A stretch of DNA of 64,000 nt from Sulfurospirillum diekertiae (GCF_011769985.2 NZ_CP039734.2:1054001-1118000), one strand, 5' to 3'. Counted from the stretch's first letter, positions 17,244-26,814 are shown. Notes: generated by a model from the letters alone, not told the origin. Numbers and translations are program-made.

Positions 17244-18119
17244 TCATTTTAACAATAAAAATGTTGCAATGGTAGAAATGGCAATGCCAACACACACTTC
17301 CGCTGAAAGTGTTGCACCTTCAAAAAAATAAAGGAGTAACGCGATGCTTGCAGGGCTAAGATAGATATACGCCATAACTTTTTTAGGACCAATAAGAACT
17401 GTACCTCGTTGGTACAAATATGCTGTGATAAACGTAGCGATTACTGAGAGGTAGAGCAAATAACCTAGGTCTTTTATACTAAGGTTCTGCCATTCTAATG
17501 GAATGTTCCACAACACTTTGGCACCTAAAAGCCAAAACGTACCACTTAAAAGTGTCATCAAAACAAGCACACTCATATCATCCTCTTTTTTGTGGACAAT
17601 CTTCATAAAAATGGAGTAAAGCGCCATGCTCACAACAGCACCCAAAAAGATGAATTCACCTTGCCCGAGTGAAAAACGTAAAAGGAGCTGTATGTCACCT
17701 TTGAAAACGACGATGAGTGTACCGATGATACCGCAGATGTAGATAAAGAGTTGCTTTAAAGGGATGCGATCACGAAAGAAAAAGATACATAAAGTTGCGG
17801 TGACAAGGGGAACAAGCGTGTAAAGTGTACCGGTACTTAGCGCATCGGTGTACTCTAATGCCTTGAAAAATAGAAGAAAATAGAGCACATAAAAAAAGCT
17901 AATAAGCATAGCCCTTGGAAATGTTGAAAAAATGAGAGCGCGTTTTTTCGCATAAAAAAGAACAAACGGTGCAAGGACAAAAGTTGCAATCGTAAAACGA
18001 AGCAAGGTGAGTGAAATAGGGTGAACAATACCTGCAAGTTTTTTGGAGAGGATGAAGGAACCTGCGACCAAAAATGTCGCAAGAAGTACCATCACATGAG
18101 CTTTGAATTCGTTTGACAT
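17244..18119 (-). CDS. EamA/DMT-family transporter
   Basis: A 291-residue membrane protein with ten predicted helices in two EamA repeats (VLLATFLVAGSFILSKKLAG at the start). AAAGGATTTTA precedes the ATG. It is a small-molecule exporter of unknown substrate. It lies downstream of the frameshifted Crp/Fnr regulator on the same strand, with 53 bases between, so the regulator may have controlled it. Confidence 0.88.
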   Translation of the reverse strand: MSNEFKAHVMVLLATFLVAGSFILSKKLAGIVHPISLTLLRFTIATFVLAPFVLFYAKKRALIFSTFPRAMLISFFYVLYFLLFFKALEYTDALSTGTLYTLVPLVTATLCIFFFRDRIPLKQLFIYICGIIGTLIVVFKGDIQLLLRFSLGQGEFIFLGAVVSMALYSIFMKIVHKKEDDMSVLVLMTLLSGTFWLLGAKVLWNIPLEWQNLSIKDLGYLLYLSVIATFITAYLYQRGTVLIGPKKVMAYIYLSPASIALLLYFFEGATLSAEVCVGIAISTIATFLLLK

Positions 18120-18172
18120 TAAAATCCTTTGATAAATCTAGAACGTTATCGTAGCGGATTTTATGGGGATTG

Positions 18173-18779
18173 TCATTTACATAGGTTGAGGCTTTTACGA
18201 ATGCGGCTTAGTTGTGTGGGAGTGATGCCAAGATGACTTGCGATGTGATGTTGCGAAACTCTTTTTTCAATGTCAGGAAATTTTTCGAGAAAGTTTTGAT
18301 AGCGTATGGTCGCATTGTCAATGATGAGGGAAATCTCATTTTTTTTCTTTTTCAATGATCCAATTTTGCTCAAGGTAGCGGATATAAAAGTTTTTAAAAG
18401 CATCGTGCGTATCAATAAGATGACGATAGCCTTCATAATTAATTTCGATGATGGTACTTGGCTCTAATGCCTGAATGCACAAATAGGAATTTTCACCACT
18501 TAAAAGCGAAACAACTGAGGCAGAAAAGTAGTTTTCCATAAAGAGATTTTTGGTGTAGATCGTGCTTTGCTCATGAAGATAATACGTGCGCAACAATCCT
18601 TTGCAAATAAAATAGATCGCATGTGCTGCTGGTGTGTAGTTGTCTTGAAGTAACGTCCCTTTTGGTATGCACTTGAGTTTGAGATGGGGTTTAAGGAGTT
18701 CGAATGCATCATCACTAATGGGCGAATAACGGTTTAGAATTTCATAAAACTGTTCATAATAGCGTGCCTCATTCTCCAT
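18173..18779 (-). pseudogene. Crp/Fnr-family regulator split by a frameshift in an A8 tract
   Basis: The N-terminal part (18779 to about 18340) is a cyclic-nucleotide-type sensor domain with IPKGTLLQDNY and IYFICKGLLRTYY. It runs into a stop after WIIEKEKK. The C-terminal part continues in another frame with NEISLIIDNATIRYQNF and a helix-turn-helix QHHIASHLGITPTQLSRIRKSL. The junction is a run of eight A on the coding strand (18339-18346); with seven A the two halves join as EKEKNEISL, just as in intact relatives. It may be an inactivated gene, a phase-variable one, one rescued by slippage, or an assembly error. Confidence 0.85.
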
Positions 18780-18918
18780 TTAGTCTCCTTTATGAAACAA
18801 TTCTATCATAATCAATTTTAGGTTACATGTAAAGTGCAAAAGCCTATTTTTCAACCACTGCTTTGGCGTAAGTATGGGTATAATGGTGTTCTAGTTATAG
18901 AATTTTTAGGAAAGATAT

Positions 18919-19869
18919 ATGGCAGCATTGATCGCTCTTGGTTTGGTATCGGGTCTTTTTTTTAGCTCTACTTTTGTGCTCAATCGTTTGATGAGTTTAG
19001 AAGGAGGGCATTGGGTCTGGTCAGCATCACTGCGTTATGTTTTTATGATACTGTTTTTACTCATCGTCATTCGCCTTTTTCAGGGGCGTAAAACAGTTGT
19101 AGCGCTTTTGAAACTTTATGTGGAACATTGGCTTTTTTGGACGGTGGCGGGAAGTATCGGCTTTGGGTGTTTTTACGCTCTTTTGTGTTTTAGTGCCGAT
19201 TATGCACCGGGTTGGGTCATTGCGGCAACTTGGCAGTTGACCATTATCGCTTCATTGTTTGTTTTGATGTTTTTTGGTAGGGTATTTCCTAAGCGCATTT
19301 GGGTCTTTTCAACGATTGTTGTGGTAGGAGTTGGTCTTATCAACACGTCTCATATCACGACCTTTCACTTTGTGGAGTTTGCAAAAGGTGCTTTTCCTGT
19401 ATTGATTGCGGCGTTTTGCTATCCGTTTGGTAATCAGCTTGTTTGGGAGTCCAAACATGGGCATAAACATTTTCCTAAAATTGACTCACCTTTGTTGGAG
19501 AATGCTTTTAACAAAGTCTTACTCCTCTCTTTAGGTTCGTTGCCTTTTTGGATTGTCTTGGTTCTTTTTATTGATCCACCGATGCCTTCAATGGGGCAAG
19601 TGCTCAATACTTCTTTAGTGGCACTTCTTTCAGGTTTAGTGGCGACCACACTTTTTTTATTGGCACGTCATCAGGCGCATACGTCCAGCGAACTTGCCGC
19701 TGTCGATGCAACCCAATCCAGTGAGGTGATCTTTGCTCTTTTAGGCGAGATGCTTTTTTTAGGTACAGCGCTACCCAATGCACAAGCATGGCTAGGTATC
19801 ATTTTAGTTTTTATTGGGCTTGGATTTTTTATCTATTTTCAGGAAAAAGAGTGTGCTATTCACGATTGA
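18919..19869 (+). CDS. DMT-family multidrug-efflux-like transporter
   Basis: A 316-residue membrane protein with about ten helices, of the EmrE-related DMT branch rather than EamA. The start MAALIALGLVSGLFFSSTF and the WSASLRYVFM segment are typical. AGGAAAG precedes the start. Substrate unknown. It is divergent from the broken Crp/Fnr gene and followed by a small exported protein gene on the same strand. Confidence 0.8.
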   Translation: MAALIALGLVSGLFFSSTFVLNRLMSLEGGHWVWSASLRYVFMILFLLIVIRLFQGRKTVVALLKLYVEHWLFWTVAGSIGFGCFYALLCFSADYAPGWVIAATWQLTIIASLFVLMFFGRVFPKRIWVFSTIVVVGVGLINTSHITTFHFVEFAKGAFPVLIAAFCYPFGNQLVWESKHGHKHFPKIDSPLLENAFNKVLLLSLGSLPFWIVLVLFIDPPMPSMGQVLNTSLVALLSGLVATTLFLLARHQAHTSSELAAVDATQSSEVIFALLGEMLFLGTALPNAQAWLGIILVFIGLGFFIYFQEKECAIHD

Positions 19870-19917
19870 TTCATAATAATGCGTTACAATACTACAAAAT
19901 ATAGAAGGATTTGAGGA

Positions 19918-20442
19918 ATGAAAACGCTTAAAAAAGCATGTTTGATTTTAGGTTTAGCTTTAGGGGCGTGTGTGTATGCTGAGACTCCTAAGATGGCGTT
20001 GCCATTTAACATTACTCCTGAGATGTATGCAACGTTTATGGCTCAAAATTTAGCACCTAGTTTACCGCATACTTTTACGCAAAAAGATCTATCGCTTGTT
20101 GTGACAAATGTCCATGCTGAGCAAAATAAAGTCTTTTTTCACTCAAAAACGACTCAGTACAAACAAATTCTCGCCGAGTTAAATAAATACCATACCTTGC
20201 CAGATGATTTGAAAAAGCAATGTAAAGACTTTTCCAAAATTGCGATGGTCGATAAAGGGGTTGAATACTATTTAAGTGTTGAAGAAAATGAGAAAAAATT
20301 TGTTGTGAAATATGATAAAGAAGCATGTTCTGAAAGCTTCGATCCCGCACAAAAAATCTTCATCGGTGGATACAACCGTTATGGTTATGACATCAACGGT
20401 GCGAGCAAAAAAGACAATTTTGCTAAACAATCTTTACATTAA
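19918..20442 (+). CDS. Exported hypothetical protein
   Basis: A 174-residue protein with a clear signal peptide (hydrophobic LKKACLILGLALGACVYA, cleavage before ETPK). The mature part is soluble with two cysteines (KKQCKDF and KEACSES) that could form a disulphide. I recognise no family. AAGGATTTGAGG lies before the start. It overlaps the end of the convergent GGDEF gene by four bases. Confidence 0.7.
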   Translation: MKTLKKACLILGLALGACVYAETPKMALPFNITPEMYATFMAQNLAPSLPHTFTQKDLSLVVTNVHAEQNKVFFHSKTTQYKQILAELNKYHTLPDDLKKQCKDFSKIAMVDKGVEYYLSVEENEKKFVVKYDKEACSESFDPAQKIFIGGYNRYGYDINGASKKDNFAKQSLH

Positions 20443-21587
20443 CGAACACAATTACGACCCGCATCTTTTGCTTCATAGAGTTTTGCATCGGCTTTGATGT
20501 AAAGCTCATCAAGCCTTTTAATTTCAGGGGTATACATCGCTAAACCAATGCTGACAGTGAAATTGAGAATTTTGCCTTCATCATAAGGTATTTCAAGGCT
20601 GCTCAGCTCTTTGTTCAAGGTTTCCATCTTAGCTCTGGCTTGCTCTTCGTTTACATGTAAAAGTAAAAAGGCAAACTCTTCACCACCAATACGAGCCATA
20701 ATGTCTGTGTCGCGCAAACTTTTTAAACAGTGCTTGGCAAGCGCTTTTAATACAGCATCGCCTATAGGGTGTCCTAAGGTATCGTTAATACTCTTAAACT
20801 GATCCACATCAAGAACCGCAAAGCAGATAGAACCGTTGTAACGTACAGCGCGTGTAAACTCTTGTTCGGCTACTTCGAGAAAATACCGACGGTTATGGAG
20901 ACCTGTTAAGGTATCGGTTTGGGCGAGGTATTGCAGTTCTTTTTCTAATTCAATACGTTGTCCTATCTCTTCTTTGAGATTCATTTGCTCTAAAAAAAGT
21001 GCTTTGTGGCTTTTCATAGACTCTTGTTGATAACGTGAACGATGATACTCAACCCAACTACTAATAAATGCAACGGTCATATAAGTAACACTAAAACGCA
21101 CTTGAAAAGGAATGCTATACGTCGTATGAATTTCGGGGACAATGCCAAACAGTCCAATGATCATGCCTAAAAGCACACAACTGTACAAAAAACCAAGACG
21201 ATTGCCAAATAAAAATATGGTTCCAATAGGATAAACATATGCCCAAAGAATACGTGAGTTGTCTGTATCGGTAGCATTGAAAATCATATAGAGAATTAAA
21301 AAAGCATAAAGTAAGTTGGAAATATGATAGATTAAAGATGTCTCTTTCATCTTAGGAATAAAGACTAACGATCCGATAAGATGTGTGGAAAAGAGAATCA
21401 CCAAAAAAGACAATGTAAAATTGTGGATATAAGCATTGTAAGCGCTCGTTCCTAGTGCTACTGGTGCCATCAAAAGGGTAATCCAAACATAATGATTGAG
21501 TCTTGAAAGTTCCGTTTTGTCCTGACATGATGATTTGGCAACGATAATATCAACAAAATACTGAATGTTTTTGGCAAGTGTAATCAT
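20439..21587 (-). CDS. Membrane diguanylate cyclase (GGDEF)
   Basis: A 382-residue protein: cytoplasmic N-terminus, about six membrane helices (35-190), then a GGDEF domain. The active loop is RIGGEEF and the RxxD inhibition site (RDTD) stands five residues before it, so this should be an active, feedback-inhibited c-di-GMP synthase. A TTTACATGTAAA copy (20650-20661) encodes LHVN inside the catalytic domain. The first 34 residues are closely matched by a gene remnant at 31522-31623. Confidence 0.92.
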   Translation of the reverse strand: MITLAKNIQYFVDIIVAKSSCQDKTELSRLNHYVWITLLMAPVALGTSAYNAYIHNFTLSFLVILFSTHLIGSLVFIPKMKETSLIYHISNLLYAFLILYMIFNATDTDNSRILWAYVYPIGTIFLFGNRLGFLYSCVLLGMIIGLFGIVPEIHTTYSIPFQVRFSVTYMTVAFISSWVEYHRSRYQQESMKSHKALFLEQMNLKEEIGQRIELEKELQYLAQTDTLTGLHNRRYFLEVAEQEFTRAVRYNGSICFAVLDVDQFKSINDTLGHPIGDAVLKALAKHCLKSLRDTDIMARIGGEEFAFLLLHVNEEQARAKMETLNKELSSLEIPYDEGKILNFTVSIGLAMYTPEIKRLDELYIKADAKLYEAKDAGRNCVR

Positions 21588-21699
21588 AATAGTTGTTATT
21601 CCTTAAAGTGTACATTCTAAAATGCAGGAAAGAAGGCTCCTTTTTACATGTAAAGCAAAATGAGGGCAATAGAAAAGTTTTATTGCCCTTGATATTGTT

Positions 21700-22554
21700 T
21701 TACGCGTTAGCTTCTTTAAGAGCGGCTTCGACATACAATGCACGAAGTTTTTTAACCATTTCACCAGGTTTTCCGCTACCGATAGGCTTACCATCAATCT
21801 CAATGATCGGAAGAAGGAAAACGGTTGCACTTGCCATAAACGCTTCATCGGCATTGAGTGCTTCTTCAATGCTAAAGAGACGCTCTTCGACTTTGATACC
21901 ATGGGTATGCGTGATTTCCATCAACACTTTACGACGAATACTTGGCAAAATAGCATGAGAAAGTGGACGTGTGATAATCACGCCATTTTTAATGATAAAT
22001 GCCGCAGAAGACGTTCCTTCTGTGACAAAACCATCTTCAACCATCCAACCCTCATATGCGCCTTTTTGGTGGACTTCTTCTTTTGCCAAGACTTGACCTA
22101 AGAGTGAAATAGACTTGATGTCACGTCTTTTCCACCTAATGTCCGCACAACTGACAACCTTCACACCAATTTCTGCAAGAGGATGGTTGATAACCTCTTT
22201 TTTAAAGGTAAACGCCATAAACGTTGTTGGGGTATTTTCAGGGAAATAAAATTCACGAGGTGCAACACCACGTGTGACTTGCATATAAATACCACCTTCG
22301 ACGATGTCATTCTTTGCAATCAACGTATCTAAGATGGTAATAATCTCTGTTTTACAAAAAGGTGCTTTAAGACCAATTTTGCTCATACTTCCTTCAAAAC
22401 GCTCAAAGAAAGGCGCTTTGTCAATCACTTTACCATTGATAACAGGTACCACTTCGTAGATACCATCACCAAAAAGGTAACCACGATCAAAAATAGATAC
22501 TTTCGCATCTTCCTCTTTACAAAAATCTCCGTTTAAAAAAACAATACTGCTCAT
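21700..22554 (-). CDS. D-amino-acid transaminase (aminotransferase class IV)
   Basis: A 284-residue PLP enzyme of fold type IV. The start VFLNGDF with DRGYLFGDGIYEV, the PLP Lys in RWKRRDIKSIS, EGWMVEDGFVTEGTSSAAFI and the C-terminal phosphate-binding segment match D-alanine transaminases, which interconvert D-amino acids for peptidoglycan. I choose ATG 22554 (GGAG upstream); the frame also opens 12 bases earlier. Branched-chain or aminodeoxychorismate enzymes are alternatives. Its last eight residues (AALKEANA) recur in a remnant at 24974-25000. Confidence 0.88.
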   Translation of the reverse strand: MSSIVFLNGDFCKEEDAKVSIFDRGYLFGDGIYEVVPVINGKVIDKAPFFERFEGSMSKIGLKAPFCKTEIITILDTLIAKNDIVEGGIYMQVTRGVAPREFYFPENTPTTFMAFTFKKEVINHPLAEIGVKVVSCADIRWKRRDIKSISLLGQVLAKEEVHQKGAYEGWMVEDGFVTEGTSSAAFIIKNGVIITRPLSHAILPSIRRKVLMEITHTHGIKVEERLFSIEEALNADEAFMASATVFLLPIIEIDGKPIGSGKPGEMVKKLRALYVEAALKEANA

Positions 22555-22684
22555 TACAGACTCCAAAAAAAATAATACGATATTGTATCAAAAGGTTTCT
22601 TAGCCATCTGTGCAATAAGTAGGCAGAAGTTTCTTTTTTACATGTAAAGCGTTGAAAAAGAAGTTTGGGTGATTTTCTATTTTG

Positions 22685-22782
22685 GTTTTAAAGATCAAAG
22701 AGATATTATTTTGACAGGCATTGGAGTTTGGGTTGAATTGGCTTTACATGTAAAAGTTAAAACTCAAGCCCTGACCCCTAAA
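22685..22782 (+). repeat. Dispersed repeat A, copy 1
   Basis: A roughly 98-base element sharing the string GATATTATTTTGACAGG, TTGGAGTTTG and, at its end, AGCCCTGACCCCTAAA with copies at 26859-26950 and 31830-31926. A TTTACATGTAAA copy (22743) lies inside and a variant at 22803 just after. No gene is convincing in 22567-22842; the open frames there are short and repeat-derived. Confidence 0.75.
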
Positions 22783-22842
22783 CTTCTAGTGCTTGCTAAA
22801 CTCTTACATGTAAGAATTTTTGTATCAAAAAAAGTTAAGAAC

Positions 22843-24240
22843 TTAATTTTGATCTTTTTTTTCTAGTGTGTTCATCCATACTTCTTTTAAAAGTGCGACT
22901 CCTTCGCGGATTTCTGTTTCGCTCAATCCTCCAAATCCCATGCGGATAGCTTCCCAATCGTTTCCGTAATAATCACTCGCAAGATAGAGTTTTATGCCTT
23001 TTTCTAAAGCGTTTTGTCTTAAAACATTTAAATTAATTGTGTGCGTGGGGCGCATCAAAATGGCTAGTCCTCCGCCTTCGCTGATGATTTCAATCATTGA
23101 GCCAAACGTCTTTTGCAGGGTTTCTTTCATCACGTCGTGTTTTTTGCGATTGAGCGTGCGAATTTTGCGCAAGTGCCTCTCCCAATGTCCACCCGCCATA
23201 AAAAGTTCTAAAGTTTTTTGCGTTGAAAGCGACACGGAACAGCGTTGGTGACGGGTAAGAAATAACATTTTATACTTATCAAGATACCGATGTGGAAGGA
23301 CTAGATAACTGACACGAAGGGCAGGGGAGAGCGACTTGGAAAAGGTTCCGACATAAATGACTCTATCGTCCTTATCTAAGCCTTGGAGCGATGGAATCGG
23401 GCGATTTTGATACCGCAGTTCGCTGTCGTAATCATCTTCAATGATGATGCCTCCTATTTGTTTTGACCAATTCAGAAGTCGTATGCGGTTACGAATGGGC
23501 ATGCTCACTCCCGTTGGGTATTGATGCGAGGGCGTGATGTAAACCAGATTTGAAGGCGATACTTCAAGCTCATCGATGACTAAACCATCTTGATCGACAT
23601 GAATGGGCACCGTGGTATAACCATAATCATTAAAGAGAGAACGGACAATCGGAAAACCCGGATGTTCAATCGCAATATGGCTACATTGTTTTTTTAAAAG
23701 CGTCGCTAAAATGTGCATCGAATCGGCAAAACCGCCACAAATAATGACATGTCCAGCATCGCAGTTTACGCCACGCGACTGCATCAAATAGCGTGCTATC
23801 TCTTCACGAAGGCCGATTTCACCTTGTCTATCGCCGTACGCTCCAAAATCAAGCTCCGCTCCCATCGCTTTGATAAAAAGCCGCTTCCAGAGTTTTAAGG
23901 GAAACGCATCAGGCGTCAGTCTTGCGGGAATAAAATCATAACGTATCGAAGGCGATGTTTTTGTGTTGAGCATGTAAATTGTTTTGATTGGCGGGTCTTG
24001 TTCTAAAGGCATATCGGCAACAAAATACCCACTTTGGGGCGCACTTTCGATATATCCTTCCGTGTAAAGTTGTTTGTACGCCAACTCAGCCGTGTTTTTA
24101 CTAATGGAATATTGCGAAGCGACGTTTCTAATTGAGGGGAGTTTGTCGCCATATTTTAGCGTCGTTACAATCTCTTTTTTCATGGCTTCGTAGAGTTGCA
24201 AATAGAGCGGCTTATTGCTTTCTTTGTCTAAAACATACAT
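22843..24240 (-). CDS. MocR/PdxR-family regulator (GntR HTH plus aminotransferase domain)
   Basis: A 465-residue regulator. The first 75 residues form a GntR winged helix (YGDKLPSIRNVASQYSISKN), and from about 110 on it has an aminotransferase-I domain with the PLP Lys in GTFSKSLSPALR. Such proteins sense PLP or an amino-acid adduct and control vitamin B6 or amino-acid genes. It is divergent from an FMN-binding pyridoxamine-phosphate-oxidase-like gene 99 bases away, its likely target, with inverted repeats between them. Confidence 0.9.
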   Translation of the reverse strand: MYVLDKESNKPLYLQLYEAMKKEIVTTLKYGDKLPSIRNVASQYSISKNTAELAYKQLYTEGYIESAPQSGYFVADMPLEQDPPIKTIYMLNTKTSPSIRYDFIPARLTPDAFPLKLWKRLFIKAMGAELDFGAYGDRQGEIGLREEIARYLMQSRGVNCDAGHVIICGGFADSMHILATLLKKQCSHIAIEHPGFPIVRSLFNDYGYTTVPIHVDQDGLVIDELEVSPSNLVYITPSHQYPTGVSMPIRNRIRLLNWSKQIGGIIIEDDYDSELRYQNRPIPSLQGLDKDDRVIYVGTFSKSLSPALRVSYLVLPHRYLDKYKMLFLTRHQRCSVSLSTQKTLELFMAGGHWERHLRKIRTLNRKKHDVMKETLQKTFGSMIEIISEGGGLAILMRPTHTINLNVLRQNALEKGIKLYLASDYYGNDWEAIRMGFGGLSETEIREGVALLKEVWMNTLEKKDQN

Positions 24241-24262
24241 AACTGTCCCCTAAAATTTTTAA

Positions 24263-24292
24263 CAAACTGGCTCTTGTAACCAGTACAGTTTG
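24263..24292. promoter_or_regulatory. Inverted repeat, probable MocR operator
   Basis: CAAACTG (24263-24269) and CAGTTTG (24286-24292) are inverted repeats, with a nested ACTGG/CCAGT pair. They lie between the divergent MocR and FMN-protein genes, where such regulators bind. Assignment is by position. Confidence 0.5.
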
Positions 24293-24339
24293 GGATTATA
24301 ATACCAAATATTTTATGAAAAAGTATAAGGATTGAAACG

Positions 24340-24939
24340 ATGCGACGAGCAGAATTTGAAGTAAACGACCCAAAACTCTTAGAAGAACTCTTATCGAGCT
24401 GTGAGTATGGAACGCTGTGTTTGATTGATGGTGATGAGCCTTACAGTGTACCACTGAATTTTGTATGGCATGATGGGTGCATCTGCTTTCATGGTTCAAA
24501 AGAAGGACGTAAGATGGACACAATGGCAAAAAATACAAACGCAAGTTTTAGTGTGGTGAAGCCTCTGTCTTTAATTCCTTCGTATTTTAGCAATACCCGC
24601 TCCGCTTGTCCTGCCACGCAACTGTTTATCTCTGCGCATTTTTCAGGTCATGTGGAAAGTATAGACGATGCGCAACAAAAGTGCGATGTTCTGAATGCGC
24701 TCATGCAAAAATTGCAACCAGATGGAAAATACGATGTGATTGAAGTCGAAAATCCCATGTATAAAAAAGCTATAGAGACGATAGGTATTGTTCAATTAAG
24801 TCCAAAATCTATCTCATTAAAAATCAAAGCAGGGCAAAATTTGAATGCAGAACGCAAGGCGTTGTTGATCGAAAAATTGCGTGAACGTGGAGAAGCTCTT
24901 GATATACTGAGTATTGAGCTTATAGGACAGATGAGTTAA
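24340..24939 (+). CDS. Pyridoxamine 5'-phosphate oxidase-like FMN-binding protein
   Basis: A 199-residue split-barrel flavoprotein, opening MRRAEFEV and followed by YGTLCLIDGDEPYSVPLNFVW, FHGSKEGRKMD and FSGHVESI, the layout of the NimA-like/PNPOx-like family. Members bind FMN or haem and reduce small molecules; NimA relatives are linked to nitroimidazole resistance. Function here is not specific. AAGGATTG precedes the start. It probably responds to the divergent MocR regulator. A 26-bp palindrome follows the stop. Confidence 0.82.
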   Translation: MRRAEFEVNDPKLLEELLSSCEYGTLCLIDGDEPYSVPLNFVWHDGCICFHGSKEGRKMDTMAKNTNASFSVVKPLSLIPSYFSNTRSACPATQLFISAHFSGHVESIDDAQQKCDVLNALMQKLQPDGKYDVIEVENPMYKKAIETIGIVQLSPKSISLKIKAGQNLNAERKALLIEKLRERGEALDILSIELIGQMS

Positions 24940-24940
24940 A

Positions 24941-24966
24941 AAGAGGCTTTACATGTAAAGCCTCTT
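24941..24966. terminator. 26-bp perfect palindrome containing TTTACATGTAAA
   Basis: The palindrome extends the 12-mer with AAGAGGC before it and GCCTCTT after it, so the whole 24941-24966 is self-complementary. It starts one base after the FMN-protein stop codon (24939) and is followed by TGGTTATTT. It is a likely terminator whose core is the dispersed 12-mer. Confidence 0.7.
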
Positions 24967-24973
24967 TGGTTAT

Positions 24974-25000
24974 TTAGGCATTGGCTTCTTTGAGCGCTGC
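24974..25000 (-). pseudogene. C-terminal remnant of a D-amino-acid transaminase gene
   Basis: On the minus strand this reads AALKEANA then TAA, identical in residues to the end of the transaminase encoded at 21700-22554 but with different codons. Upstream of it the similarity decays within about 15 bases and a repeat A fragment begins at 25020. It looks like the scrap of a second copy. Confidence 0.6.
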
Positions 25001-25019
25001 TTACACGCACGAGAGAAAA

Positions 25020-25047
25020 GGGGTCGGAGCTAAACTTTTAACTTTTG
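25020..25047 (-). repeat. Repeat A, 3' fragment (inverted)
   Basis: On the minus strand this carries AAAAGTTAAAAGTTTAGC then TCCGACCCC, matching the 3' end of repeat A. It directly abuts the transaminase remnant. Confidence 0.65.
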
Positions 25048-25133
25048 CCAATTTGTTAAAGTATAGGTCATAAGAATAAAGGTGAGAATGGGGATTGTTC
25101 CTATGAGCTTATAGTTTTATTGAAGTAAAAGAG

Positions 25134-25610
25134 CTACTTAAAATTCAAGAGGTAGACTAACCTCTCTCCTCTATTTGTCAAAATAGTTTTTTCGTATTTG
25201 AGTCCAAGCTTTTCTAAGCATTTGATAGAAGCAACATTTTCAGGATACACTGTTGCAATCGCTCTGTTTTTAAATAAAGAATTTTTGATTGATTCAATTT
25301 GAGCTTTACCAATTTCACTTGCATAGCCTAGTCCCCAAAATCTTTTTGCTAAGATAAAACCGAATTCATAGTCATCTTCTTGCAAATAAGAACACGGTAG
25401 AACACCTGCTAAACCAATGATTGCTTTTGTACTATTGTTTTCTAAAACTTTTAAGCCTATTTGTTTGACATACTCATATATATTTTGTTCTGAAATATGA
25501 TCTTTTCCAAAAGTATATTTGATGACATCTTTATCACTAAAAATAAGTTCATATAACGTTTGGCTATCTTCTCGATTGATGTCTCGTAGTCTTAATCTTT
25601 CTGTTTTCAT
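25134..25610 (-). CDS. GNAT acetyltransferase (RimJ/RimL type)
   Basis: A 158-residue GNAT enzyme with the RimJ/RimL order: TERLRLRDI at the start, EFGFILAKRFWGLGYASEI around the acetyl-CoA loop, and NVASIKCLEKLGLKYE near the end. It would acetylate a protein N-terminus or small amine; the substrate is unknown. The gene is AT-rich and flanked by repeats and remnants, suggesting acquired DNA. No strong ribosome site is visible. Confidence 0.8.
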   Translation of the reverse strand: MKTERLRLRDINREDSQTLYELIFSDKDVIKYTFGKDHISEQNIYEYVKQIGLKVLENNSTKAIIGLAGVLPCSYLQEDDYEFGFILAKRFWGLGYASEIGKAQIESIKNSLFKNRAIATVYPENVASIKCLEKLGLKYEKTILTNRGERLVYLLNFK

Positions 25611-25794
25611 TTGGATTCTTTGTATATTTTTTGAAAGGATATTTTATAAAAAAATATCTTATAAACAACGATTGTTGAAAAGTCAAATCCTGAGCATTTT
25701 TGTTTTGTGTGTTCTTTTCATACCGATGCAAACAGATGGTGAAGAAAAGAGTCCATTTCCCCTTCGCTTGACATTTTTTATGTATAATAATTCC

Positions 25795-26814
25795 ATGAAA
25801 AAGACATATACGCATCAAACCATCAATGACGCTGATTTTACATTAAATCATATTCTGGATATTTCAAATCAAGGCTTTTGGGATTGGAATATCACTACAG
25901 GGCATGTTTATCGTAGTATTGGTTGGTTTCATATGTTAGGATATGACTATGATACATGCAAAAATGATGTTTTTACATGGGAAGATATTATTCATCAAGA
26001 TGACTATCCTCATGTTATGGCTCATTTTGAAGCATATGTTACGGGTAAAAGTGATGTATACCAAATCATATATCGATGTCGAAAATGCGATGGTTCATAC
26101 TTATGGATAGAAGACAGTGGAAAAATTGTGCAAAGAAAAGAAGATGGCAGTGTCCTTCGCATGATTGGTGCGCATACGAACATCCATGAAGCTAAACATT
26201 TAAGAGATAGTTTGATTCAAAAAAATAAACTTTTAGCCAATGATAATGCTCAACTTGAAATGCTCGTTAAAGAGCGAACAAAAGAGCTCAATGAAATCAA
26301 TGAAAAACTTAATTTACAGATAGAAGAAGCCCATTATAACGCCTCTCATGATGTTCTAACATCTTTATTGAACAGACGAGAATTTGAACGACTCTTGGAT
26401 AAAGAGATTGATCGGGCTAGACGGTATATGTACCCGCTGAGTATAGTGCTCATGGATATTGATAATTTTAAAACGATTAATGATCAATATGGTCACAAGA
26501 AAGGTGATCAGGCATTGATGGATATGAGTGCTTTTGTAAAAAAGATGATTCGAAGTAGTGACGTGTTGGCAAGGTGGGGTGGTGAAGAGTTTATGATCAT
26601 TTTTCCCGAAAGTAATCTTGCCACAACCGTAGAAAAAGTGGAATTGATTCGAAAAGAAATTGTTCAAAATCTCTTTGCAGAAAATCTCAATATGACATGT
26701 AGTTTTGGAGTAACCACCTATCAAAGTGAAGATACCAAAGATAGCATCTTTTTACGATGTGATCAATTACTCTATATGGCAAAAAATGCCAATAAAAATA
26801 ACGTGCAATCTTAA
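25795..26814 (+). CDS. PAS-GGDEF diguanylate cyclase
   Basis: About 339 residues from ATG 25795; the frame is open much further left, but that part is antisense to the acetyltransferase and is not protein-like. A PAS domain (FWDWNITTGHVYRSIGW to MIGAHTNIHEAK) is followed by a short coiled coil and a GGDEF domain with RWGGEEF and an RSSD inhibition site five residues before. It should be a cytosolic c-di-GMP synthase responding to a PAS ligand. The ribosome site is weak, so the start is uncertain. TTTACATGTAAA begins seven bases after the stop. Confidence 0.85.
   Translation: MKKTYTHQTINDADFTLNHILDISNQGFWDWNITTGHVYRSIGWFHMLGYDYDTCKNDVFTWEDIIHQDDYPHVMAHFEAYVTGKSDVYQIIYRCRKCDGSYLWIEDSGKIVQRKEDGSVLRMIGAHTNIHEAKHLRDSLIQKNKLLANDNAQLEMLVKERTKELNEINEKLNLQIEEAHYNASHDVLTSLLNRREFERLLDKEIDRARRYMYPLSIVLMDIDNFKTINDQYGHKKGDQALMDMSAFVKKMIRSSDVLARWGGEEFMIIFPESNLATTVEKVELIRKEIVQNLFAENLNMTCSFGVTTYQSEDTKDSIFLRCDQLLYMAKNANKNNVQS

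Noticed and set aside
22669-22866. 65-residue plus-strand gene between the transaminase and MocR genes
   Set aside because: It is read through repeat A and two 12-mer copies and resembles no protein.
25519-25794. Long N-terminal extension of the PAS-GGDEF protein
   Set aside because: The extension is antisense to the acetyltransferase gene start, has no domain, and the PAS domain begins naturally after ATG 25795.
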